Under the pieces are notes generated by a model. It did no database searches. It was not told where the DNA came from and saw only the letters and a list, made by a program, of their open reading frames with translations. Shown here in pieces: positions 24,171 through 36,742 of a stretch of DNA of 64,000 bases. Position 1 is the stretch's first letter, and every line of letters starts with the position of its first letter. Position numbers and translations under genes: made by a program. The DNA comes from Lepturacanthus savala (taxonomy: Eukaryota > Chordata > Actinopteri > Scombriformes > Trichiuridae). The stretch spans positions 4,577,449 through 4,641,448 of the forward strand of contig CM060461.1 of NCBI GenBank assembly GCA_030544235.1, written 5' to 3'.

Positions 24171-25487
24171 AAACTTTAATTTATTATTATTATTATTTTC
24201 ATTAGATTCAATTTGTACGTTATATTTTTTGTAATATTTATTTTAAGTAATAAAAACATTGAATTTTCATGGTATTTTTTTTACCATGTCTTAAGTTATA
24301 TTTAATGTAATAGAAGTAATAGAAATATTTAAATAAAAATAATAATTTAAGCTTAAAATGGTATTGAAAACTACTTTGAAAAACTTTTTAAATGTATTTT
24401 TTTTTCATTTCATTTTTAGCCAAACAACTTGTTCGCTTCAAGACTTTTCCTGTGTATAGTTTACTTTCTGTGTTTTTTCTCATTCTCTTCTAGCAGAGCT
24501 GTGATGCTTTTAATGCGCTCCACATCGCCCCCGGAGCAATGTCACGGATCATTTCACCCGCAGCCCGTTCTGTCAACAGAGAGCCACAACAAGAGGCTGC
24601 TAAACCTTTTATTTTACAGCCGCCGCCGCCATCCATGCACTGTGTCGCCATTAACAAAGCCTATTATTTTGTTTAATGTCATGCTCTCCTCATACAGGGG
24701 GGCGGTTTGGCTGTTGAGCTGACTGGGAGGTCTGATAAGAGCCTGTTCAGAGGTGACACCTGTTTCTACTCAATGTTTTTTTTTTGCAACATTGGTGTCG
24801 AGGATGGCGGAGCGCTCACGGATGACACCATCCCTCTGGAATTTGAGGAGGAAGCATGAGGAGTTGGAAAAGCGGGGGAAGACTTGAGACTGTAAATCAA
24901 GATGGTCGACAAAGGAAACAGGAAGTTCTCTAAATTTGACCTCTTTCCATTTGTCAGACACCTGGAAAGGGGTTTTTCGTTAACTGTTGTATCAGGATGT
25001 TCTTGAACAACTATCGCGTCTGCAGGTTGTTGACCTTAAGCATAAATCCAACATTTTGTGCACTGGGTCTTCAATAAATAAGAAGATTTAGCACTTGCTG
25101 CAGCTCATGAAAAGCTGCCATTCTCCGTGATTCTCCGACTTCATCTGTACAGAATGTGAGGAATGTATTATGGCATTGAGATTTATCCTGCTGTCATTGC
25201 ACCGTCTGTCAATGTGGGTTCAAGACAAACTGATGAGCATTAATTGACTGGGTCACATTCTTTCATTCCCATTATTCTACCCTTCTTAGTCTCCTTCTTT
25301 GCCTAAATGACACATGGTGTGGTGTATATTTCCATAAGTATATCTGAAGTATTTTCCAATTCTAATATGAAACTTACACTTTTTTTGTTACTCACCAAGA
25401 AATGAAAGCTAAGCAGTTGTCCTTGGGTTATCTGTTCTAAGTCCCTTTACTCTTGGAGGCATAATTATTATTTTCAGGCTGAGACGT

Positions 25488-25600
25488 CAGGTCAAATCAA
25501 GTTCATTTTTATTTATAAAGCCCAAAATCACAAATGTGACTCAAGGGGTTTTACAATCTGCAGCATACAACACTCCCCATTTTTAGACCCTCAATTAGGA
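25488..25600. repeat. Interspersed repeat tail, 'AAGCCCAAAATCACAAA' family
   Basis: Contains TTTATTTATAAAGCCCAAAA, TCACAAATGTGACTCAAGGG, then TTTTACAATCTGCAGCATAC and ACACTCCCC with TTAGACCCTC. This block order matches a very common teleost repeat (atttatatagcccaaaatcac... caatctg... gacatcccc). It is the conserved tail only. Confidence 0.7.
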
Positions 25601-25654
25601 TAACGAGCTGACCACAAAAGGACCTCGACCATTTAGACTGAGAGGGGATTTTAG

Positions 25655-25834
25655 GTAATAGCGATGATAGAAGAAGTATTCACATCCTTTACTGGAACAA
25701 AAGTATAAATACTGTTGTATTTATAAAGTCCTGAATAAAAAATGTTACTAAAGTATAAAAAGTAAAAGTACTCCTCATGCTGCTCCTTTTTGTATATCAT
25801 ATTGTTTGTTTTTATTATGAACAAAAACATATAA
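25655..25834. repeat. Interspersed repeat ('AAGTAAAAGTACT' fish family), left part, split by SINE
   Basis: GATAGAAGAAGTATTCACAT is followed by CCTTTACTGGAACAAAAGTA, AGTCCTGAATAAAAAATGTT and TAAAAAGTAAAAGTACTCC, the order of a widespread teleost repeat. A SINE dimer interrupts it at 25835; the sequence appears to resume at 26328. A related segment in opposite orientation is at 27740-27960. Confidence 0.6.
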
Positions 25835-26313
25835 GGGTGACACGGTGGCGCAGGGGTTAGCGCTGGTCCCTCACAGCAAGAAGGTCACAGGTTCAAGACC
25901 TCCTTGTCCACAAATATGCTAAGGTTAATTGGTGACTCTAAATTGCCTGTATGTGTGAATGTGAATGGGGTGTATCCCTGCCTCTCACTGTAATGCACTG
26001 GGATTGACTCCAGCAGACCGCTGCGACCCTAATGAGGAATAAGTGGGTATAGAAGATGACTGACTGACTGACTTTACATTGGTTCTCTGGTTTTCTCCAG
26101 CTTCCTCCCACAGTCCAAAAACATGCTGAGGTTAATTGGAGACTCTAAATTTCCCGCAGGTGTGAATGTGTGAGTGAATGGTGTGTTCCCCCACGATTGG
26201 CTGGTGACCATCTGGGGTGTATCCCTGCTTCTCACCGTAATGCGCTGGGATTGGCTCCAGCAGACCCCTGCGACCCTGATGAGGAATTAGCGGGTTTAGG
26301 AGATGACTGACTG
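25835..26313 (+). mobile_element. Dimeric tRNA-head SINE with 14-bp target duplication
   Basis: The head GGTGACACGGTGGCGCAGGG resembles a tRNA gene 5' half, and GGTTCAAGACC at 25890-25900 fits the RNA polymerase III B box GGTTCRANNCC. The body ends in GATGACTGACTGACTGACT near 26072, where a second monomer lacking the head begins (TTACATTGGTTCTCTGG, then CTTCCTCCCACAGTCC) and ends with (TGAC)n at 26313. ACAAAAACATATAA occurs directly before (25821-25834) and directly after (26314-26327), a perfect 14-bp duplication around the whole dimer. LINE-driven insertion of SINEs is known to leave such duplications. A second copy with the same junction is at 51281-51749. Confidence 0.85.
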
Positions 26314-26327
26314 ACAAAAACATATAA

Positions 26328-26440
26328 TCACATTTTAATGTTGTATTTAATCAGTGTGCAGCCAATTTTAGATACTTTGGGCAGATTACTAATAATACTG
26401 TAGCACTGCAAATAATATATAATATTGTTGTTCTATTAAA
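26328..26440. repeat. Right part of the repeat interrupted by the SINE dimer
   Basis: After the second target duplication, AT-rich sequence (CACATTTTAATGTTGTATTT and CAGCCAATTTTAGATACTTT) resembles the continuation of the fish repeat that begins at 25655. The far end is indistinct. Confidence 0.45.
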
Positions 26441-27739
26441 ATAGAAATTTTAATTTAACAAGCTTTCATGATGGCAGATGATGTTTCAAGATTCTATGGT
26501 GCACAAGAAACTCTGAACATGATTCTTGAATCAATCTCTACCAGTGAGCAATAAGGTTTATTATCAAGCTATAAATTTAATCAATATGTAGCCAAATATA
26601 AAGAAAAAAAGGAAGTTCCAGGGCTTCATTCCATTGAACATGTGTCAGCACTTAATTAAAAATTTGCCACATCGCAGGTTTTAAAAAGTCATCAAAACTG
26701 GATGTTGGAAATGTTGAACAAATTCATAGAGAAGGAAAACGTAAAAAGTATTTTCAATCTAATACAAAGAGAACACAGAGCAGTAGCTGGATGTCTTCAT
26801 GCTGACCAAACCCAAAAAACAAACAAACCCCAGAACTATTTCCGACTCAACGACACGTTGATTCGGCCCAAAAGAAACATTTTAATACTCGTAAATTCCT
26901 TAATTCGCCGCATAGACAGACTTCCAGCGAGTGGCGCGTCACCAGCACCCAGCGCTGAAAAACAACTTCCAGGAGCCTCAAATCCTAAACCATCGACTCC
27001 GACAGGATTCCGTCCAACTTCCGTCCGTCAAATGCTCCATGAAATGAGTCTAACACGCCCTGCTCTCCTCTGCTTAGCCCCACTTAGCCATGAAACCCGC
27101 TTCCTGGATTTCATGCCTCTGCAGCCGGACACTGAGCTGTCTGATGCTGGCAGACGACCAGCCGGCCTCTGACAGGATGAGCCCCGCTCATCTCCCGGAC
27201 CTTCGCCGATCCGACGGGAATGAGGCGCGCACGTGACTCAGATAAATGTTAAGCTTTAAGTCGTAGGAGGGTTACAGGCCCTGGAAGGAGCTACGAAAAA
27301 ATTACAACCATTCATTTCACACACAAAGGCTGAACTCTGATCTCTGCTCAGGAGAATATATATTTCTCCGCTTCTGGAGCACGCCAGGCTTTAGGTTTTT
27401 GCCAGGAGCTTCCAACTCTGTGTTTTCCATGTCAAATAGACAGACTGAGTCAATATCGCTTTGTCTATTATTAATGGGGAGTAACAAAGCAGATATTATT
27501 CTTATTAAAAGTGCTGCAGATCAGTGCTTAAAAGAAACATCAGCTCATGAGGAAAGTTTTCTGGGCCTTCAGAGGTTCTTCAATCTGTTTACATGGTGAT
27601 TAAATTCTGCTGTTGGTTCAGGCCTCATCTGGAACGGAGGACACTGCAAGTTTGCAATTACAGCACATGAATATTAATGACTCATGTTTAACTTGTCAAT
27701 TTTAATCACATACACAGCATGAATATTATGCAGTGAAAG
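26441..27739. other. Intergenic, no gene supported
   Basis: Includes a GC-richer stretch (26920-27240) with a 156-codon open frame (26702-27172) that has no recognisable domain, no splice context and low-complexity Pro/Ser content; I do not call it a gene. Nothing else was recognised. Confidence 0.5.
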
Positions 27740-27960
27740 TTTCCTTACTAACTGCATTTACTCAAGTACTGCACTCAGGCTAACTAAAGTATTTCCATTT
27801 GATGCTACTTTCTGCTCCATTACATTTCTATGACAGCTTTAGTTACTTTTCATGTTCAGATTTGACATAATTGATAATAAAACAATTGTTATGAATTTTA
27901 AAGCATAAAACAATAAAACATAATATAATAAAACAATGATGATAAAATAATAATGCATAA
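27740..27960 (-). repeat. Interspersed repeat, 'TTTACTCAAGTACTG' fish family
   Basis: CATTTACTCAAGTACTGCAC, then AGTATTTCCATTTGATGCTA, CTTTCTGCTCCATTACATTT and GACAGCTTTAGTTACTTTTC follow the order of a very common teleost repeat. AT-rich sequence after about 27870 is probably its decayed continuation. Strand is assigned relative to the copy at 25655 and is arbitrary. Confidence 0.7.
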
Positions 27961-28164
27961 TGTTAATAACAATTGTCTTTTGATGTCTTTAAACAGTTGT
28001 TTTCCAGTGAAATTTCACGTGTCTATGAGTTGTTGAACAGTTAAACTTCTCACGTGATTTGATTTTCAATAAATGTTCAAATGATCCAATATTTCAATTT
28101 TAATTCCCCAAAATTTCCCGAACTTTGTTTTTAAACATCTTATAATCCCTCACATTTATCTGCT

Positions 28165-28210
28165 GACCCTTTGGAGGGGCGCGACCCCTAGGTTGGGAAC
28201 CACAGCTACA
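28165..28210. mobile_element. hAT-like transposon terminus
   Basis: TTTGGAGGGGCGCGACCCCT is followed by AGGTTGGGAACCACAG. On the minus strand this reads CTGTGGTTCCCAACCT, close to the known CAGTGGTTCCCAACC end of hAT (Charlie-type) elements. The other end was not found, so this is a fragment. Confidence 0.55.
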
Positions 28211-29710
28211 ACAGTAACTACTACACTACTCACAATCTAATCTAATCATCATATGTAATATCATATCAGAGACAAAATGAGTATTTTACCTTTAATACAT
28301 GAAGCACATTCACACCACTTTGTTTGTTGAGCAATACTACTCTTTTACAAGCCAATGAACCCCTCTCATATCAGTTGAACATTACTCCTGCTTGTGCACA
28401 TGTTAATGCCTGAAGCTGCTGTTGTCTGCAACATCGCCTTCCAAACCCACATGAGGTGAGTGTTTGATATTCAAAACATTTATTTACACATCTGTCGGGG
28501 AACTGAGCTTATATTTGTCAAACCCACTTCAACTGAAGTGCAGCTTGAGTGGAAAGTGAGCTGTACACTAATCTAAGACCTTTAATGAATCTTAAATGCT
28601 CCTTACTTTTACATTTCGGGGATAATGATGTTGTTGGCTGTGGATGTGTGGAATGGATGACATGGCAACTTTGTAATTACACCACCTGAACGATGATTGC
28701 CTGGCTTTGACTCAATCTCTTTAATCACTAAGAACAACAAATGAACAGCAATTTATCTTAGCCGAGTTCGTGCAGAGAAAATGTTTTGACCTGAAAGATT
28801 CACATACGAATGCAGCTTTTTCTATGAAGACAGTTTTGTGTGACATTAGAGGATTGGTGTCAGTAACAAAATGGCTTCCTTGGAGTTGATAGAGTTTCTG
28901 GGCTTCTGCACATATTAGAGATGACAACATTTTGCTGATTTTTAAATTGTTTGTTTTTGGGTCAGTGACAAAACTGCCATGTTGTAATCCTAAAAACCCT
29001 AGGCTAGTTTTTAGGATTACACCACCATAGTTTAACTGCCTTTTAAAAAATTAAAAACATATGCTATCAACACTTTTTATATTCTAGGTGGGTTATATAT
29101 TTAAAATTGATAATTCCTTTTCGGTTACACCATTTAATACTTGGTGTCAATAAATTACACAAAATTTCGATTTTTGTAAAAATGATACAAATGGACATGA
29201 ATACACAATGTACACTTTAGTACAGTTAGGTCTCCAGTTTGCTGTTTTTTAAGTATGAAAGTACAGTATATTATCTCGTCATGACTTTCTAGAATTTGCA
29301 GTTTAGAAGCTCACATGAACAAAGCTACAGGTTTGGTCAAGTTTCCTCCATTACACTCAGACTTGACGTTGGTTGTTTGTTTGATTGACAGCTCCATCCC
29401 TCCACCCCTCACCACTCTAGACGACCTCTTGCTTCCACTGACCTGGTGCAGCTCCACTGCCTTTTACCTCTTCTGCCCACTTCCTGTCATCATTCTCCAC
29501 CATCCAATAGAAAAAAATATGGAAAATAAGAGGTGACCTCGGGGTTGAGGCCACAGTTTTATTAGGCAGAGACAAGTATATGGTGTACGCCAGAACCAGA
29601 TGTTGTGTGATCACAGGGCAGAGGGTGAACAGAGGGGAAAGCACCACCACCTGTGGAGGGAGGAGACACTGTCCATGACCATCTGGTACAGGTGCTGAAA
29701 GTAATATATG

Positions 29711-29714
<4 letters not shown>

Positions 29715-29752
<38 letters not shown>
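29715..29752. repeat. (GT)n microsatellite
   Basis: Thirty-eight bases of GT dinucleotides in intergenic DNA. Confidence 0.96.
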
Positions 29753-29753
<1 letters not shown>

Positions 29754-32700
29754 AGATTTGTTGTTGTTGCATTCTTTGTCCATTAAAAAACTTTATTACA
29801 GAATATTCCATCACTATGGTTCTTCTAGACATTCAACACCTATTCCTGTGATTTATAATCAGTTGTGTATAAATCATAACAATAACCATCAACATCATTG
29901 TAAATTGTGTAGTGACATTTCTGCTTGAACCCCCATAATTTGGGGTTTCAAAGCATATTTTTTATTGATGGGTTTTGGAGGTAAATATGCAAAAAACTGT
30001 AGATTAAGTAATGCTAAAAAGGTTTTTGTATTATTTTCCTGTTTTTATGGTTGATTGCTGAACTTCCAGACAATTGATGTGCTGCTGTTGTTTATTGATT
30101 TGGGTTTGATTGGTTTCGGTTCACTATCTGATGATATTTTTACTATGCAGATCAACAACAAAACCTAACAAAAAAAAGAGAGAGATAACCTTTTGTTTGT
30201 CACAATATGCTTCATTTTTGTTACTGGCCCAGAATTTAGTTGTTTTGAAAGTCTTTTATTTCTCCAGAAATAATTAAACAGACAAAATAAAACAAAAATA
30301 AACTTTGTCAGAATAAATTCAATGAGATTTTACTGAATACCAGTACTAGACTAAAGATCTTACCACAGTCCTCAGCTTTTATAGTTGGTGAATTCCCACC
30401 TGTTCTGACCAGTTTTACATCAAAAACTGGTCCTTTTTTTATTATATGTCAAGGTTTTTCCACAATTAGAAAGTATTCTTTGTTAGCTAAACTCCCTGAC
30501 ACTCCTGGGAGTGTCACTCCCTGACACAGGAGTATCACTTCTACTTTACTATGGTCATTTCTTCATTTTATTGAATCACACATCTCTAATTTAAAAAAAG
30601 TCTATTTCTGTACTTTGCCTTGTGGGAATGTACAGACACAAGTATTATTTTCTATCAGTCCTCACTGTTCTTCTTTTAAAATCTCCCCTGACTTTAGACT
30701 GTGAGTCTGCTCTCTTGTCCACATTCTTCTTCAAATGCAGCACAGATTATTTTGGATTCTCCACCATACTTTGGATTCTTTCAGAACTAGATGATTTTTA
30801 GATATAAATTGAAAAAATATTCCACTGCAACAGTGAGTCCAACTCTTTGTTCTGATATTGAATGATAATTGGCTTAGCTATTTTCCTGTTTGTGAATTAC
30901 ACAGATGTCCAGATGACCTAAACAGACTTCAGCTTTCAGCATGTGTGTTGTAAGAGGTGATCATTTGTGGGAGTTTATTGTTAAGAGAATGAATGCAAAT
31001 GTGTTTTTTTTTATGAGAAAAGACTGGATATATTTTCTCTTTTTGTTTTATGTGCTCGTAAACACAAGTGTAATGTCAGAAGCCGCAGTGCGACACTCAC
31101 TGCCAGCGAGTTGTCTCCTCACAGGCTCACGTTCCGGAGTTCATTTGCTACAATAGACTTGTGGATCAACCCCAAGCAGAGCTTGATTAATTCTGAGCCA
31201 CCGGACAAGGTGTCATCCTCCCTCTTTGTCCCATCAGTCATCCGCTGCGAGGAGATTCTAATCACCCTTTGTGTCACACTGTGACCCGGCAGGTGGGACT
31301 TAATTTTGGTTCAGGAGCTCAAACCAAAAACCCAATCAGAACCTGAACTTTCTGCTTCCTTTTGTGCTGTTGACAATGAGATGTGTCGATGTTGCGGAGG
31401 GCGGACAGGGAGTGAGTTCTGTGATGGTGCCAGTAGGGATGAAGATTAATGACACCGTCAGGCGTGTGTCTGCTGTTTAATAATGCTTATTCATCACTGT
31501 CGCCGTGCCGATGGCCTTGCACCCAACAACATACACAAAAATCATCTAAACACACAGAATTCCACACACATATTTTGTGGCTAGAATATGAGATTTTTTT
31601 TTTTTCATATTTCATATTTACCACCTACAGTTTTTGCATACGGTGTGTGTGTGTTGAAGTAACCTGAGGTGTAAAGTCCCTCAGCTGTGTGTTCATGGAA
31701 ACTATTTCTTCTTGTTGCAGTGATCTGGGTTTGTGTAGATTTGCATATACAATTCCACAAAACAAGCTTATCACAGGGCTTATGTGATTTGAAAGCGCAG
31801 TATGCAACTATATGTGTGTGTGTGTGTGTGCCTCGCTGAAGAGATGAAAGGAGGCTCCACATGAAGAGAGAGAACTAAATGAGGAAAAAATAAGGGACCT
31901 CTAGCCTTCTACTGCTGTGCAAATGAAAGCCATTTTGTCTTCAATGTGTCTGTTCACTTCCTTTTCTCACTGTGTGTGTATGTGTGTGTGTTGGTTGGGG
32001 GTTGGAGGGGGGTGAGGCTCGTTCTCTTTCAGCTTCCACTTTTCTTACACAGGCATTTCTCTTCCTAATGGAAAATAAAGACTGGAGTGTGGCCAGGATC
32101 AGTTCTCCAAATGAAAACCATGATGAACCTGTGGAGCTGAGGGCCTCTTCTTGAACATCGACCTGGTTTAGACCAGAGATGTCAGGTTGTGGGGATTTAG
32201 ATCTTACTTCCTCGTCTCTTGTTTCCCATTAGGATTTATCTCTTCCTGTTTTGTCTAATGCCGTTTTCATCAGTGCATAAAGTTTTGCCATCGTTGACAG
32301 ATGGGATAGGAAGGGAAAAAATCAGCGCAGAGCCACTGCGATTTCAATCAATAAAAAGTGGATTGTTGTAAAATTGTTGTGCTGCAGACTTACATGATCA
32401 ATGCCAAGTATCCACACTCAGAAACTCTGCAGATGTATCATGCTCTGGGAGATGATAGTAGAGTCCGGCCTTGCTTTAAGCTGATGACATTTTTGAAATC
32501 AAAGGAGAGCACAAAGCTTTTGCACGACTGTACATGTTTGCTGTGAAGGTTTCCCTCATTAAAGCAGCTTGGAGATAATATGCAGATATGTTAACCTGAC
32601 TGGATCATAGTCAGTTTCTTCACATTTTCTCTTCTACCCTCATATCTTTGTCTTCTGGTGCTCTAGCAGATTGCCCCCCCAAGCATGTCCAGCTCGCCCC

Positions 32701-34410
32701 CCAACACTATTATTGTCTAGATTTGGCCACTAGTCCCAGCATGTAATGGCTGAGCGTGTTAGCCTGTGCTTAACCCACACATCCAGCTTATCTCAGACTG
32801 CAGAGACCCTGTGCAACAAGAAGGGATAGCGTGCATGCTAAATAATGGATTTGGCACAAGCTAACCATTCTCCCACTAGCCTACACGCTTTTCCAGATCG
32901 CTTTTTCAGCCACAGAGATTCAACGCTACAGCTACAGCTGCGTCGTCCTCATGTGGCTCGGCAGATGGAAATCATCCCAGACACTGCTGATCAGGTTGTA
33001 GTTTCAGGTTTTGGTTTCCCACTGTGGTTTGAAACGTATAAATGCTGTTAAATGAATATATGAAAAAAAAAATAACGGTCAAGGTACATTAGGCCACATT
33101 TTAACTGTGCAAGGTGGTGGGTCTTAGAGGTTGCGTGGGCATCTCAAAGCACACCTGTTTTTTTATTCATAGCTTTTTCCTTCACTGCATTATGTTAGGA
33201 TTTAATTTATAGTTTAAAGAAACCGTCCTTCTGATTACACAGTGATGCATGAGCAGTTAACAATTATTTGACAAGAAGCCTTATTTTCTTTCTATTTCGA
33301 GTAAATTATTTTGTCACTATGCAGCGCTAATTATCAACAAATCAATCCTGCTGGCTTCAGATTCTGCAGGGACCAAATGAACTGAAGTGTCCTGAAGATA
33401 CTGTAAAAATCACCCACAACACAGACTCAGTTTCCTGCATTTACTATACTACGTTTTTTTTTTTTTTTTTTTTCCTTTGGCGATTTAGTTTGAAAAGTGC
33501 TTAATCGAAACAAATGATTTATATTTCAAACATGAATCCATTGTTGCAGCGGCTGTTTAGTTTGATCCTGTTGATAAAATCACCCAAGCGGCAGAAGATG
33601 CACGTGATCTGTTTTCGGGGAAACATCTGGGAGCAAATTTCATCTAAAATACAACAACTGTCTTTGTGCTGCTTCATTTGAATGAATGTCCCTTGACCTG
33701 AAGTGTGCAGATTTACCATATGAAGCAGTAATGGTAAGCGGCATCAATTTGTGTTTTTTTTTTTTATATGCCTGGGCCTTTGAATAATCAGTGTTTGATT
33801 TCAAAGACATACATTTTAAGGAGAAGACACATAATGAGCATAGCCCAGTATAATTGCACTGGATTACTCTGGTTAAGAGCCTTTAAAGGAGATTTTCTCC
33901 AATCAGCATAAACATATCTCTTATCACACATCGCATAACGACTCTTAATTACCATTTAAGGTTAAATTGCTTTTCTCATTTGCATTCATGTAAATCATAA
34001 GGATTTTATGGGGGATGGTAATGGATTTTTTTTCTCATTTAACCGAATGTTAACGAAGGACTATAACAAGTGAGTGTTCGGTGCCTGCCCTCGACTTGCT
34101 GTCTGTGCCGTCAGCAGAAACAATTAGGCTTCCTGTGGTCAGACATGATAGTAAAAAGGCTAATTACATTGTCTTCTGCTGCTGCCAGCAGGACAATAAA
34201 ATTAGCCATCCAGTTCACTAAAGCTGTCTGAGCAAATTATTTTGTGGGAATACTATTGTATGTGTGTGTGTAGTTGTGCAATGGGAATGAACATTTTGGG
34301 ACCACAAGTCAGCTGTAAAGCTCCATGTTGGTTATTTTCTGAAAGTGAAAATGTAAACATAGAGCTTCCCTCTTACAACATGTTTTCTTTCTTTCTATAA
34401 TTCCCATGCC

Positions 34411-34433
34411 TCTCTCTCTCTCTCTCTCTCTCT
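34411..34433. repeat. (TC)n microsatellite
   Basis: Twenty-three bases of TC dinucleotides. Confidence 0.95.
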
Positions 34434-36292
34434 GGATTCATGAGATAGCCAGACTGGATTGTTGGAAATGGACTTCAAAAGTGGTTTTGAACACAGACAG
34501 TGGTGTGGTAGTGTCTGTAAGAGTCTGTCATGAATGAATGAATTGCTTTTCTTAGCTTTGCCTAAACTACAGTTCTGAATCAACCAGAACAAATTATAAG
34601 AGGGAACCACAGGTTGAATAATCGCAAAACATTGTTTGAATTGCATTTTGGATCCATTTAGATTCAGATACTGAGATAACAATCGAAGCTGTGAGGAGCT
34701 AACACTGTGGTTTTATTTTGGAACAGTCACAGTTTTATTCTTAATCAAAGAAGTGATAAAAGTAAAGAAATCATATTTATTATTTTTGCTGACAAAGGGT
34801 CCTTTTGTCAGCAAATCCTTTTTAATGCCAATAACAGCATTCTGACAAAACATGATCACAGAGTCTGACTTCCTGATTCTATTTGGCCCTAAAACCATAT
34901 TTGCTGTATTTGTGCTCTCTTTTACAGTTTTCTTGTGCAAAGAGAGATAATTATCAACATTTTGAGTTTACATTCTTTTACCTGTGAATGGTTTCAGTAC
35001 CTCATCTGTTCACTTGTCTGATCATCCGACTAATTGAGCTTCTTGCTTCTTTTACATTTGTTGTATTAATGTTGTCAAAGGGCGAGATAGACTATAGACT
35101 ATAAGTAATGCTTCACTGAATCTATCACTGTTGATATTTTTTCTACCTTTTAAATCTAAGCTTGAGGGCAACTTTGATCAAATTTTTGAATCACAGTCTC
35201 CTTTATTCATTTTTTATCAGTTTTCATCAGCATTACTCATTTCCAACATCAAAAATGAGTCTTCACACCTTCCCAGACTTTCTGAATACAAGCACCTCAT
35301 CTGTTAGATGCTTCAAGTTCACTGTAATAAGGATTTTCTGTAGTTCTACTGAGACACAATTCATTTCGATGGACTGTTTCATAGCTGCAAACTACACAAA
35401 TCTTGCCTGCGTGTTTCCTCTGACCTTTGTGAGCGCTCAGTAATGACTTATACCCTGCTGCGTATGGATCTCCCACAACGAGTGAGCGGTTCGTACTGTT
35501 TTGACATTTAACCTTTGCTTACAACTGCTCTAGTCCGTTGGCTGACAAATCTCTTGATATCATTGATTTTTGTGTCACGTGCAGCTCGGTGTGTTACCTC
35601 CTGGACACTTGGACTTCCCTCTCTAAAGATCTCATTTTGTACTTTCTGACTTGCACACTGGCTCCTGAACTTTATGTCTTTTAATCATATCAGTACATTC
35701 TGCAAACTTTGGAAAAAAAAAGAGTAAAGTGAAGAGAAGGCGGTCTTGTCAAACTGCTCAGACCAAATTCTCAATTCCATATTTCACTCTATTCCTCTTT
35801 ATTTTTATCCATATTTGACTAAAGTAAAACATTCAAATGATTTATTATGCTGCTGCACCGTCTCCCTCCCTGTCTCTGTCTGGATTTAGATAAAGAATGA
35901 GATGTTATTTTTCTTACTTCATTCACTTGTTTGTTGTATTTATGTTGTCAAAATAGAATAAATATATGATTCTGTTTTATTTTTTTTCCTCTTACTGATT
36001 TTATTTGTCTTTGTTTTGACTATTTCCTCTATTTAAGCACAAGTTCGAGTCTAGTGTTTATTTAATTTATTAAATAAAGTAAATAAAGTTTATTATTAGT
36101 ACTCAAATCTATGTTTATTTTTATTTCTTATTTTCACCCATGCATTGTCTCACATAGACACACATGCATGGTCTACGCTGTCTTGTCATTGATTCATCAG
36201 TTATCTGTGATGCACTTTGAACTACAGCTGTATGATAGCTGCAATGTAGCTTAATATGGAATGTGGGATTAGATAAATTCATGCTTCCTCCC

Positions 36293-36742
36293 TAGCCTGA
36301 CTAACACCAGTCCTCATATCAATGTAGATCGATGTTCAGTCTGAGAACCATCCTTCCATTATTTTGTATTGTAGGCATGGTTTATGAAAGCCCAGACTTG
36401 TTAATTGGGGACTGTGAATGTCTGTCAAATGTGTACATAGCTTATAGCCAATCATATTAAACATACCTGATGACGTACCTGATAAAATAGTTTAGCGCTA
36501 AAAGCTGCTCATTTTTCAAAGTAAACTTGCAGTCTAATTTACTTAGAAGGCTGCACCAAAAGGTAAATTACAGTCTGCCGCCATGTTGGCTCGCCAGGTT
36601 TTGTTTTTCATTGTCTTGCTGCACCATCCCCTGTTCTGTGATTGGTTCCCTAGATGAGGAGATAATTGGGTCCTCGGTGTCTAGGTTGAATTTCATAGTG
36701 AATTGAATTCATGTGCCATGAAGGGTGAGTATACCCAGGCTA
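36293..36742. mobile_element. Non-autonomous DNA transposon remnant, 'TAGCCTGGCTAAC' family, copy B
   Basis: Begins TAGCCTGACTAACACCAG and ends ATACCCAGGCTA, so the ends form a 7-bp inverted pair TAGCCTG/CAGGCTA. It aligns end to end with 13861-14330 in the same orientation, with small insertions and deletions and many substitutions; shared blocks include ACATACCTGATGACGTACCT, AAACTTGCAGTCTAATTTAC, TCTGCCGCCATGTTGGC and TGTGATTGGTTCCCT. No coding capacity. Confidence 0.72.

Larger units (their letters stand above)
28211..36292. other. Intergenic, no gene supported; microsatellites and possible regulatory stretches
   Basis: Holds a 14-bp-stem hairpin (28983-29021), a GT tract (29715-29752), a T20 run (33454-33473), a CT tract (34411-34433) and a repeat-poor candidate enhancer at 33840-34250. 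Short open frames throughout have no recognisable domains. No RNA gene was recognised. Confidence 0.55.

Noticed and set aside
25835..25910. tRNA gene
   Set aside because: Has a B-box match but no full cloverleaf, and it is the head of a SINE with a target duplication.
26702..27172. 156-codon + strand open frame in a GC-richer intergenic stretch
   Set aside because: Not a recognised protein; Pro/Ser-rich end and no promoter, splice or poly(A) context. Kept only as intergenic.
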